A stretch of 6,520 nucleotides of DNA from Blastochloris viridis (GCA_005768725.1 VAFM01000005.1:1-6520); one strand, 5' to 3'; shown: positions 1-6,232, numbered from the stretch's first letter. Notes: a model not told the origin generated them from the letters alone. Made by a program: numbers and translations.

Positions 1-30
1 TTATTATTATTATTATATTATTATTTTTTA
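1..30. repeat. (TTA)n microsatellite at the window edge
   Basis: Five perfect TTA units at 1-15 continue as interrupted TTA repeats to about 30, grading into almost pure A/T sequence to about 115. The tract may continue beyond the window. Confidence 0.8.
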
Positions 31-122
31 AATATAATTATTTATAATATTATATAAGGTAATTATAAAAATTAAATACCTTATAATAAATAAAGGACTA
101 ATTTACTTTATATTTTAATACT

Positions 123-185
123 TAATATAGCTTAAAAAGAAGCTAAGATATATTAAAATAATTAATAAATTAAGCTACCCTATAG
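123..185. repeat. 63-bp dispersed direct repeat, copy A (more AT-rich)
   Basis: This starts TAATATAGCTTAAAAAGAAG and ends AGCTACCCTATAG. It aligns without gaps to 366-428 with six differences, five of them transitions in which copy A carries the A or T. The first 25 bases are identical between copies. Confidence 0.85.
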
Positions 186-244
186 TAAATAAAATACTTA
201 TTTTATTATCTTAATATATAATTCCTTAGAGGTATAGGGTAGCT
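173..244. repeat. 12-bp inverted repeat AGCTACCCTATA ... TATAGGGTAGCT
   Basis: The arms at 173-184 and 233-244 are perfect reverse complements separated by 48 bp of AT-rich DNA. The same 12-mer recurs in direct orientation at 416-427 and 589-600, so it is a dispersed motif rather than a unique hairpin. Confidence 0.7.
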
Positions 245-285
245 ATAATATAACGCGTTAGGCAGCTATAACCCTAGTAGGTCTA

Positions 286-307
286 GGTAATAAGTAGTCT
301 TATTACC
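286..307. repeat. Short perfect hairpin, 9-bp stem with TAGT loop
   Basis: GGTAATAAG (286-294) pairs with CTTATTACC (299-307) around a four-base loop. It sits between two direct copies of AGCTATAATATA (241-252 and 323-334). No function is assigned; no T-run follows that would suggest a terminator. Confidence 0.6.
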
Positions 308-365
308 CTATAGTTACTAGCTAGCTATAATATAATAAGACTAAGCTACCTTATATTATATTAGC

Positions 366-428
366 TAATATAGCTTAAAAAGAAGCTAAGGCATATAAGA
401 ATAACTAATAGATTAAGCTACCCTATAG
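366..428. repeat. 63-bp dispersed direct repeat, copy B (less AT-rich)
   Basis: Partner of 123-185, in the same orientation, 243 bp downstream. It keeps G or C at the five positions where copy A has A or T. One of the five is a CpA-to-TpA change, the classic RIP context. Confidence 0.85.
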
Positions 429-483
429 CTTTAAAAGCTAGCCTTTTAAGCCTTAAGGCCGTGAGTTGATTTTTTTCGGTGGG

Positions 484-491
484 TATATAAG
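484..491 (+). promoter_or_regulatory. TATA-box-like element TATATAAG on the strand opposite the gene
   Basis: A consensus-grade TATATAAG follows a T-run and GGTGGG, and precedes a GC-rich stretch (GAGGGAGCCAAGGCGGCC). It points rightward, away from any recognised plus-strand gene. It may be a remnant promoter of a degraded repeat or a chance match in TA-rich DNA. Confidence 0.25.
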
Positions 492-712
492 AGGGAGCCA
501 AGGCGGCCTGAAAAGGCCCCAAGGCAGCTGGGGGCAATAAGGCTAAAAAAGGCTTATAAGCAAGCTAATAGCCTAACCTATAGGTCTGAGCTACCCTATA
601 GCTAAAGTAAAGTAAAAAATAGCTTATAATTCACCTGGGCTATGTGACTAAACTAGCCCCACTGTACCTTATCTTATTAGATTACCTTTATGTATCCCTT
701 ATATATATGCTT

Positions 713-793
713 GTAGGCTCTGTGCCTCGCGGCCGGGGGGATTATAGCTGTAATCGGCCCCTACGAACCTGGCTCCTCCGGGTGCACAGCTAC
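713..793. repeat. GC-rich imperfect stem-loop of about 80 bp
   Basis: The outer arms GTAG (713-716) and CTAC (790-793) and the inner arms CTGTGC (720-725) and GCACAG (784-789) pair, with a three-base bulge. Inside, GATTA ... TAATC pairs around TAGCTG. The island stands out from the surrounding TA-rich DNA. It does not match any RNA gene I recognise. Confidence 0.35.
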
Positions 794-1020
794 TAGGGAT
801 GCCTAGCTATAGCTAGCTAAAGGACCTTCTTTTCTAGCTGCTAGATGGGCCTATTAACTCTATATGCTATTTATAGCTATAGGGGGGCAACAGGGGAGTC
901 ACATAGCGACTGGGGCGCGCCGCAATGGTTCAAACCAGTTTCTATGCCCCTATATATAATAGATAACTTAAGGCTCAAGCTTCTATTATAGTGGGCTTAG
1001 AGGAAACTGCATTTAACTTT

Positions 1021-1192
1021 CAGGGGGCTATTTAGGCTACAGGGGGCGGCTATAAGGGTAAGGGGCGGGTACTTAGGCTACAGGGGGCTATTTGCGCTAC
1101 AGGGGGCGGCTATAAGGGTAAGGGGCGGGTACTTGGGCTATAGGGGGCTATTTGCGCTATAAGAGGCGGCTATAGGGTAAGAGGCAGGTATT
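1021..1192. repeat. 60-bp tandem repeat, about 2.9 copies
   Basis: The units are 1021-1080, 1081-1140 and 1141-1192. Units 1 and 2 differ at three positions (1034/1094, 1035/1095, 1075/1135). Unit 3 differs from unit 2 by six GC-to-AT transitions and two single-base deletions. Each full unit carries the sub-motif GCTACAGGGGGC, found at 1036-1047, 1077-1088 and 1096-1107. It is a minisatellite lying about 150 bp past the stop codon of the helicase gene. Confidence 0.92.
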
Positions 1193-1261
1193 ATTTTTCT
1201 TATCCTATTTATTATAGGCTACTAAGGGAAATAACTAAGAGGGCTAAGAGGATAGGGCTAT

Positions 1262-1267
1262 TTTATT
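1262..1267 (-). terminator. Candidate polyadenylation signal AATAAA for the helicase gene
   Basis: TTTATT on the plus strand reads AATAAA on the gene strand, about 80 nt after the TAG stop. A second AATAAA lies at 1208-1213. In AT-rich DNA this hexamer occurs by chance, so the exact 3' end is uncertain. Confidence 0.3.
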
Positions 1268-1346
1268 AAGTGCAAAGGGTACTATTATTATAATACTACC
1301 TAAAATAAATACCTAGTAACTATCCTAGAGTATCTCTTTAGCTATG

Positions 1347-4300
1347 CTAAGGCATATTCAAGGCTTCTGCCAGCTCCTTATAGATACGGCAGATCCGGAT
1401 AGCATCATAGCTAGCCCAAGAGATCCTCTCCCCTAGCCAGGACCATAAGACCCGATGGTGCTTAGGAGCGCAGTTAGGGGGGTTAATTTCCCCCTCAAAC
1501 CCAAGCTCTTTATAAAGCCGGCTAGCTAGTTGTGGCTGCTGTAATACAGCAGAGCTCCAGAGGGCAGCAATAAGCCCAGGAAACTGGCAACTACCCCCCT
1601 GGATTAGCTGCCAGCCGCCATGCTGCGGGTCTTCCTCCCAGCGGCTGCAAAGCTCCTGGGGCACAAGGCAATAGGCACAGGCTCCAAAGCTTCCTAGCCT
1701 ATCCCGCTGCCTTAGGTAGCGGGTAATAGACTTAGTTAGCTCAAAGCCAAGGCGTATATCCTTGCGGCTGGAAGAAGTGGCCCGGGTGCAGCTTAATGGC
1801 AGATGGTCTCGCCTATCTAGCCCATCAAGCTTGCAGAAAAGGCAGCCCTGAAGAAGCTGCTGAGAAAGCAGCCTCTGAAAGGTCTCAAAGTCTGCCCTTT
1901 CCCTCTCGGCCCGGGTAGCTGCTGCAGTACGCATCTGCTGTACTTGCATAGCTCTAAGCCTAAGATCCCTCTCTTCAGGGCTCTCTAGGGCATAGCCTTC
2001 TTCTGCGGTTAAAGGCAGGTTCTCTAGGCAAAAGTCACACTTTTCCTCCCCTGCCTCGCATACTTGCCGGCTAGCTCGGCCATCTAGAGCCCTATCTAAG
2101 GCTATCCTACGGCATTGGCTAGTAGAGAGGAATTCTCTGCTGCCTATGCTTAGGAACCTAGAAGATTGGGCTTCTTGGGTCGAGCTTTGCAAAGGCCTGA
2201 GGGTAATAGCCTCGCTAGGAAGCCCATCTCGACCGGCACGGCCGCTCTGCTGCCCATAGTCTGCAAGCCTCTTTGGCATCTCAAGGTGTATGATAACCCT
2301 GATATTAGGGATATCAATACCGAGGCCAAGAGCATTAGTTGCAACTATAACCCTGCCATTGCCATAGAGGGTCTCCCGAGACCCTTCCATCCAGGCCTGC
2401 AGGCGTTCTGCCTTGCCATCGCGAGTATCAACCTCGTTATAGTAGGCATCACACCCTAGAGCCTGGGCTAGGGCTTCAGTTATAGCTATAGTCTTGCAAT
2501 AGACTATAGCTTTGGCTGGGCGAGGGTATAGGGTAAGCTTGCTATCAAGCAGCTGCCTCAGGGCATTCTCAGCAGACTGCAGATAGCCCTCTTTGGGAAG
2601 CAGAGGGAAATCAACTACCCTGTAGCTGATATTAGGCCGGGTTGTGGGAGCCCGGAAGATAGTGGCATCTTTGGCCTTGGTGTAAACTAGGCCTAGGAAT
2701 TCACGCTCTTCAGCTATAGGCAACGTTGCAGTTAGGTATACTATCTGCACGCCTCGCAAGGCCAATAGGCCTAGCTGCCTTAGCTTAGGCCTGAACCGGG
2801 GGCTGCCTTCTAGAATCGTGTGGCACTCATCTATAACTATGCGGTCAAGGCGGGCTAGGGCTTGGAGGCCATCTAGATAGGCCTGGAACCGCTTTGTCAT
2901 AGCTGACTCGGGCGTCACAAAGATAATAGAAGCCCCCCTTGGTGCCCTATCAGCCTGCCACTGAGCAGCAGGGATATCCATAGCTTGGCAGCGGTCTAGG
3001 AGGTTGCCTAGCAGCGAGACCAGCGGCACAACTACTATAGTTATGCTATCTGGGCAGCTAGCAGCCGGCAACTGAAATAGAAGGCTCTTGCCGCCGCTAG
3101 TGGGCATGATGGCTAGGATTGGATTCCTATTACTCATGATGGCCTCTAGAATCGGCTTCTGGCCTTGCCGGAAGGTGGCGTTAGAGCCGAGCAGCCTCTG
3201 CAGCTCAAGGTCAAGGTTAACCTTGCGTAGCTGCTTCCAGCGGGCTACTTGAAGCTCCTGGAAATGCTCAAGGTCAACGGCAGCTAGGCCTCTCTTTGAG
3301 CCCGAGGGGATAGTTGCCCTTGAGAAGCCAGGGGCAGAGGGGAAACCAAGCAAGAAGTGCCACTCTTCACTAAGAAGCCGGAAGCTTTGCCTGCGCTGAT
3401 AGGTCTCAAAATGGGCTTCTGTAAGCTGCCGGCCGTAGACTAGGTTGGAAGTCATACTGCTATGGCCGGTCTGCCTATGGAGAATAGTATCTCTTTCTCC
3501 AGGGCCCTCTTCATCAGAGCTGCTTTCACTATCTCCGTGGTCGACTTCGCTATATAGCCCCTGGCTAGTAATAGCTGCATCCCGGATATAGCGGCGGCCT
3601 AGGGCAATAGCTATATGCCGCCAGCTACTAATAGTAAGAGACTCAATGCCAGCCAACTTGCCCCAGCGCTTAAGGACCCGGCTAAGCCTAGCTGAATTCC
3701 AAGAGCCTGCTGCAAGCCCTATATGCAGCCTAGGGCTATCAGCCTGGCTACCTCTCAGGGCCACAAAGGGAGAGCTTCTAAGGCTATAGAAGCCTAGCTC
3801 GGCCTGCAGCTGCTGTAGCTGGGGGTTATCCCCTAGGGCCTCTACCTTCTTGCCATAAGCCTCATCGCCATCTAGGCTAGAGGTCTTCCAGAGAAAGGGG
3901 GAAAAAGAGCCCTGAGAGCTAGGGTCAAAATTAGCCTGCATAGCTTCCCAGAAGGGCAAGATAAGCCAGAGATAATAGACTAAAAGGGTTCCAACCTCCT
4001 GAGGAAGGAAGCGGTGGATAACTTTGAGTCTCTCTGACCTAGAAAAGCCCTTATGAATACCAGTAACTAGCATAACTAGCCCTTGGTCTAGGAAGATATT
4101 GCGGATGCCCCCTGCGGCGGTATTGCGGTGCCGAAGGGTTAGGAGCTCATTTGACCGAGCCGGAAGACCACTGCTCAAGTGAATCAAAAAGGCTAGCAGC
4201 TCAAGCAACTTCTCAATGCTTTGGCTATAAGAAGACATAGCCCTAGCCTCTGGGGCTATAGAAGAGCTACTAGAGCTTCCAAACCAGCGGGCCTTGAGAA

Positions 4301-6011
4301 TAGGGTCTTCCCAGAGAAAGGAAAAAAGCCAGCTCTTAGTCCCTCCCCTAGCTACCTCATAGAGGCTATCTAAAAAGGAATAACCCACTGAATCATCAGT
4401 AGGGTTATCCTGGATAGAATCCCAGGGGATAGAAGGCACTAGGGCCGGCTGGCTCTCCTCCAAGGTATAGCTCTCTTGCATAAGAAGCCCCTGGAAGAGA
4501 AGAAGCCGGGCTTCATCCAAGGCAGCCTGCAGTATATGCTGCAGGCTAGGAAGGCTAAGCCGGTTGCCTCTATAGAGGATAGTCTCTCCTTCCCAGCTGA
4601 TATAGCCGGGCTGGGCTGTATTGGCCTTGGCAGCTATTCCATAGCTACGCAGCCGAAGGATAAACTGCATAGGGGTCGTATCAGCCCCAGCCGGGCTATT
4701 CAGCATACACCTAGTTACGAGCTGTTGCACAAGCTCAAAATAGCCAGGGCTAGCTTCTCGAGCTTCTAGAAGGCTCCTTCCAAGCTCGATATGCTGCTGG
4801 ATAGCCTTATCTCTTTTTCTAGCTACTTCTCGCAAGATAAGGAGCCTAGAAATAGAGACTAAGGCAGAGAGAAAAGGGGTAAAAGTCTCAAAGCTAAGCC
4901 AAGAGCCATTAGGAGATATACTAAGCACAGTAAGAAAAGAGACCATAACGCTATTAAATTCACTATCCTTAGTCTGATGATCTAGGATCGAGATAAATAG
5001 CGCCAAGGTCTTTTCCTTTGCCCCCTTATAAAGCTCTATAACCTTATAGCTAGAGAAGTTGCCTTTAGCTAAGAGCCAGGCCTCTTCTAGGTCATCTAGG
5101 TTATCAGATAGAGCCTTATAGCTAGCTAGCTGCTGCTGGCTTGCTTTGAAAGGTGGCCTCTCTGTGGGCTCTAGGTTGAGGCAGCGGAAGGTATAGACTA
5201 GAAGCTGCTTTGCCACTATGGCATAGCGGTCTTGCGTAGCTTTCTTATACCTATAGCTAAAGGGCTTCTTTGCTGGCTGCGAGGCATCTTGCCGGTTAAC
5301 CTCAAAGAGAGCATTCAGAGGAATCTCATTAGAAGCTATAAGGCTTATAGCTTCTTGAATAAGCTCCTCAAAGGCCCGCAAGAGAAAAAAGCAGGCAAGC
5401 TCAGAGGTCTCTTCTAGTGACTCTTTAGTTAAGGTAAGGTTAAGAGAAAGTAGGTCTCTTAGGAAATCCTTTTCCCCACTAAAGTTAGCTAGGTGCCTTG
5501 CTGATCCTAGCCTTCGAAGCCAAGGATTAGGAGCAGTAAAGTCATTTAGCTGCTCTATAGCCTCGGCCTCCTTGCTTCTGATAGCTAGGGCTTGGGCCTC
5601 AAAGGCAGCCTTAGCTTCTGGAAGAGAGAGAGCTTCAGAGCAAGGCCGGCCCTTTTGACCTTTCTGCTGGACCTTATGAAAGACCCGTAGGTGCTCTCTA
5701 ATTCGGCGTAGCTCAGAGCCAATATAGAAGCAGCTAGGCTCAAAGGTACAGCGGAAGCCCTGTTGCATAGGCTCTCCAAGTTGTGAGATAGGAGGGCCTA
5801 GGGGAATAGGCTTAGGTAGCCTTGCAAGGTCTTTCTGGCCTTGAAGAAGATCAAGCTTAGCAGCCTGCTCTAGGGCGGGCTTGATCTCTTCAAGGGAAAG
5901 CTGATGAGGCTGTTGGCGGAGGTGTTGTTGAATTTGGTTAAAAAGAACTGCGGTTTTACAAGTCTTGCAAATAAGAAGGGAAAAAATAGAGATATAAGTA
6001 AAATAATCCAT
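1347..6011 (-). CDS. Large zinc-finger / tyrosine-recombinase-like / RecQ-type helicase fusion protein (TLH-like)
   Basis: Predicted 1554-residue nuclear DNA helicase with an embedded recombinase-like domain. Visible order: two C2H2-like fingers (C15, C18, H30, H36; C88, C94, H107, H112), resembling the fungal orsellinic acid/F9775 cluster protein D-type (DUF3505) domain; a mostly helical region, about 120-600, that I do not recognise; a tyrosine-recombinase-like domain, about 600-865 (R619, K654, R798, H850, Y859); a RecQ-type core, about 940-1330, with motif 0 FRQGQ (947-951), Walker A TSGGKS (971-976), DECH (1061-1064), LTAT (1093-1096), motif V ATNALGLGID (1224-1233), motif VI QQSGRAGRDG (1254-1263) and a zinc Cys4 (C1300, C1318, C1325, C1328); an Arg/Glu/Gln-rich, possibly coiled-coil stretch 1345-1385; and a Cys-rich tail, 1390-1475. 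RQC winged-helix and HRDC domains are not evident. The ATG at 6009-6011 is the only possible start, since an in-frame stop lies at 6033-6035. It is followed closely by the first finger. The stop is TAG at 1347-1349. No intron is needed. The helicase assignment is firm; the recombinase assignment rests on motifs only. Confidence 0.93.
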   Translation of the reverse strand: MDYFTYISIFSLLICKTCKTAVLFNQIQQHLRQQPHQLSLEEIKPALEQAAKLDLLQGQKDLARLPKPIPLGPPISQLGEPMQQGFRCTFEPSCFYIGSELRRIREHLRVFHKVQQKGQKGRPCSEALSLPEAKAAFEAQALAIRSKEAEAIEQLNDFTAPNPWLRRLGSARHLANFSGEKDFLRDLLSLNLTLTKESLEETSELACFFLLRAFEELIQEAISLIASNEIPLNALFEVNRQDASQPAKKPFSYRYKKATQDRYAIVAKQLLVYTFRCLNLEPTERPPFKASQQQLASYKALSDNLDDLEEAWLLAKGNFSSYKVIELYKGAKEKTLALFISILDHQTKDSEFNSVMVSFLTVLSISPNGSWLSFETFTPFLSALVSISRLLILREVARKRDKAIQQHIELGRSLLEAREASPGYFELVQQLVTRCMLNSPAGADTTPMQFILRLRSYGIAAKANTAQPGYISWEGETILYRGNRLSLPSLQHILQAALDEARLLLFQGLLMQESYTLEESQPALVPSIPWDSIQDNPTDDSVGYSFLDSLYEVARGGTKSWLFSFLWEDPILKARWFGSSSSSSIAPEARAMSSYSQSIEKLLELLAFLIHLSSGLPARSNELLTLRHRNTAAGGIRNIFLDQGLVMLVTGIHKGFSRSERLKVIHRFLPQEVGTLLVYYLWLILPFWEAMQANFDPSSQGSFSPFLWKTSSLDGDEAYGKKVEALGDNPQLQQLQAELGFYSLRSSPFVALRGSQADSPRLHIGLAAGSWNSARLSRVLKRWGKLAGIESLTISSWRHIAIALGRRYIRDAAITSQGLYSEVDHGDSESSSDEEGPGERDTILHRQTGHSSMTSNLVYGRQLTEAHFETYQRRQSFRLLSEEWHFLLGFPSAPGFSRATIPSGSKRGLAAVDLEHFQELQVARWKQLRKVNLDLELQRLLGSNATFRQGQKPILEAIMSNRNPILAIMPTSGGKSLLFQLPAASCPDSITIVVVPLVSLLGNLLDRCQAMDIPAAQWQADRAPRGASIIFVTPESAMTKRFQAYLDGLQALARLDRIVIDECHTILEGSPRFRPKLRQLGLLALRGVQIVYLTATLPIAEEREFLGLVYTKAKDATIFRAPTTRPNISYRVVDFPLLPKEGYLQSAENALRQLLDSKLTLYPRPAKAIVYCKTIAITEALAQALGCDAYYNEVDTRDGKAERLQAWMEGSRETLYGNGRVIVATNALGLGIDIPNIRVIIHLEMPKRLADYGQQSGRAGRDGLPSEAITLRPLQSSTQEAQSSRFLSIGSREFLSTSQCRRIALDRALDGRASRQVCEAGEEKCDFCLENLPLTAEEGYALESPEERDLRLRAMQVQQMRTAAATRAERERADFETFQRLLSQQLLQGCLFCKLDGLDRRDHLPLSCTRATSSSRKDIRLGFELTKSITRYLRQRDRLGSFGACAYCLVPQELCSRWEEDPQHGGWQLIQGGSCQFPGLIAALWSSAVLQQPQLASRLYKELGFEGEINPPNCAPKHHRVLWSWLGERISWASYDAIRICRIYKELAEALNMP
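1572..1856 (-). other. C-terminal Cys/His-rich putative zinc module (about residues 1386-1480)
   Basis: Candidate metal ligands are C1390, C1393, H1403 and C1408 (CX2C-X9-H-X4-C), then C1445, C1448, C1455 and C1475 (CX2C-X6-C-X19-C). It lies after the Arg/Glu/Gln-rich stretch, where RQC/HRDC would sit in canonical RecQ enzymes. I do not assign it to a named family. The pairing of Cys/His residues is inferred from spacing. Confidence 0.5.
2022..3194 (-). other. RecQ-type SF2 helicase core with Cys4 zinc subdomain (about residues 940-1330)
   Basis: All ATP-binding and translocation motifs are present: motif 0 (F947, R948, Q951), Walker A Lys975, motif II DECH 1061-1064, motif III LTAT, the TTRPNISYRV segment after motif III typical of RecQ, motif IV IVYCKT, motif V, and motif VI with Arg1258 and Arg1261. 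The CRR ... C ... CDFC zinc-binding cluster that follows is diagnostic of RecQ rather than other SF2 helicases. Deviations are DECH instead of the usual RecQ DEAH, and IVVVPLVSLLGNL instead of the usual SPL...DQ in motif Ia. ATP-driven 3'-5' DNA unwinding is the expected family activity. Confidence 0.9.
3417..4214 (-). other. Tyrosine-recombinase-like catalytic domain within the helicase ORF (about residues 600-865)
   Basis: The catalytic boxes of the tyrosine recombinase/integrase fold appear in the correct order and roughly normal spacing. R619 lies in LPARSNELLTLRHRN (box I; canonical G-x-R-x-x-E-L). K654 lies in GIHKGFS (the beta-hairpin lysine). R798 lies in SSWRHIA (box II; the canonical first His of H-x-x-R is Ser795 here). 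H850 and Y859 lie in TGHSSMTSNLVYGR (box III GH followed by the nucleophile Tyr). A low-complexity Ser/Asp/Glu insert (about 824-840) separates box II from box III. The Y859 codon is at 3435-3437. Function as an active recombinase is an inference; the domain could be inactive. Confidence 0.6.
5667..6011 (-). other. N-terminal paired C2H2-like zinc-finger domain (residues 1-115)
   Basis: Finger 1 has the pattern CX2C-X11-H-X5-H (C15, C18, H30, H36). Finger 2 is CX5C-X12-H-X4-H (C88, C94, H107, H112). The finger 2 context, GF-C-x5-C-FY ... REHLRVFH, matches the fungal DUF3505 / 'orsellinic acid-F9775 biosynthesis cluster protein D' type of domain, which I recall as common at the N-terminus of large fungal helicase and dispersed-repeat proteins. 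A DNA- or protein-binding role is inferred from the finger type only. Confidence 0.7.
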
Positions 6012-6036
6012 AATTATAAGGCTTATAGGTAATTAA

Positions 6037-6057
6037 GATAGAGATAGAGATAGAGAT
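6037..6057 (-). promoter_or_regulatory. Pyrimidine-rich (TCTATC)n tract just upstream of the start codon
   Basis: The plus strand reads GATAGA three and a half times (21 bp). On the gene strand this is a CT-rich microsatellite beginning about 26 nt before the ATG. CT-rich tracts close to the transcription start are common in filamentous fungal promoters; its role here is inferred. Confidence 0.45.
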
Positions 6058-6060
6058 TAG

Positions 6061-6069
6061 AAATATATA
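6061..6069 (-). promoter_or_regulatory. TATA-like element TATATATTT upstream of the helicase ORF
   Basis: Located 50-58 nt before the ATG on the gene strand, immediately beyond the pyrimidine tract. Position and sequence fit a core promoter, but TA-rich words are frequent throughout the window. Confidence 0.35.
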
Positions 6070-6134
6070 GCTAGGAAAAAATAGAGTCTTTATAGAAGAA
6101 TTAAAAGAAAGAAGGAAAATAAAGGTTAAAGCTT

Positions 6135-6139
6135 ATTGG
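6135..6139 (-). promoter_or_regulatory. Candidate CCAAT box
   Basis: ATTGG on the plus strand reads CCAAT on the gene strand, about 124 nt upstream of the ATG. The arrangement CCAAT, TATA-like, pyrimidine tract, ATG is a coherent fungal promoter layout, but a five-base match alone is weak. Confidence 0.3.
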
Positions 6140-6219
6140 CTAAGAAATTGCCTTAGTTGTGGCTGGCATAGTGGTTGGTGTGGCTAGGTAGCTAGGTTGC
6201 GGCGGTGGTTGGGGATTTT

Positions 6220-6232
6220 TAGCGTAACGCTA
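6220..6232. repeat. 13-bp palindrome TAGCGTAACGCTA
   Basis: Two six-base arms (TAGCGT / ACGCTA) flank a central A. It lies about 210 bp upstream of the ATG. The half-site CTAGCGTAA is seen again at about 6450-6458, between copies of the 14-bp ACGTCGG repeats, so it may belong to the same regulatory or terminal structure. Confidence 0.5.

Larger units (their letters stand above)
1..1020. other. Gene-free, AT- and TA-rich flank with repeat remnants
   Basis: I see no coding region; stop codons are dense in all frames and no recognisable protein fragment appears. The DNA is dominated by short TA-rich words (CTATAG, GCTAGC, TATAAT) with a few GC-richer islands at about 455-545 and 711-950. It contains the dispersed repeats and hairpins listed separately. 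The composition fits an old, mutated repeat region of a fungal genome (RIP-like), which is inference. No canonical LTRs or transposase remnant could be recognised. Confidence 0.6.

Noticed and set aside
269..281. CCCTAG/CCCTAA-like words suggesting a telomeric array
   Set aside because: Only isolated single units occur (for example AACCCTAG near 270 and GCCCTATTAGAACCCTG near 6377); there is no tandem TTAGGG/CCCTAA run, so no telomere is in the window.
927..936. GGTTCAAACC resembling a tRNA or SINE B box
   Set aside because: No A box at suitable distance, the T-stem pairs imperfectly and no acceptor stem can be closed, so a tRNA or tRNA-derived SINE is not supported.
1021..1192. CRISPR-like array
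   Set aside because: The 60-bp units are contiguous tandem repeats without unique spacers, and the genome is eukaryotic; it is a minisatellite.
2166..2459. Open reading frame of 97 codons on the plus strand inside the helicase gene
   Set aside because: It lies antisense to the conserved helicase motifs V-VI region and has no recognisable domain; it is a shadow of the real frame. The same holds for 4476-4769 and 5232-5417 on the plus strand, and for 2150-2344 and 5585-5779 in another minus frame.
3417..4214. Identification as a Starship captain (DUF3435) recombinase
   Set aside because: The recombinase-like boxes fit the general superfamily, but I cannot show specific DUF3435 features, and captains are not typically fused to RecQ helicases; the specific name is not justified.
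6012..6035. Upstream extension of the helicase reading frame
   Set aside because: An in-frame TAA lies at 6033-6035 and no ATG occurs between it and the chosen start, so extension would require an unseen spliced 5' exon.
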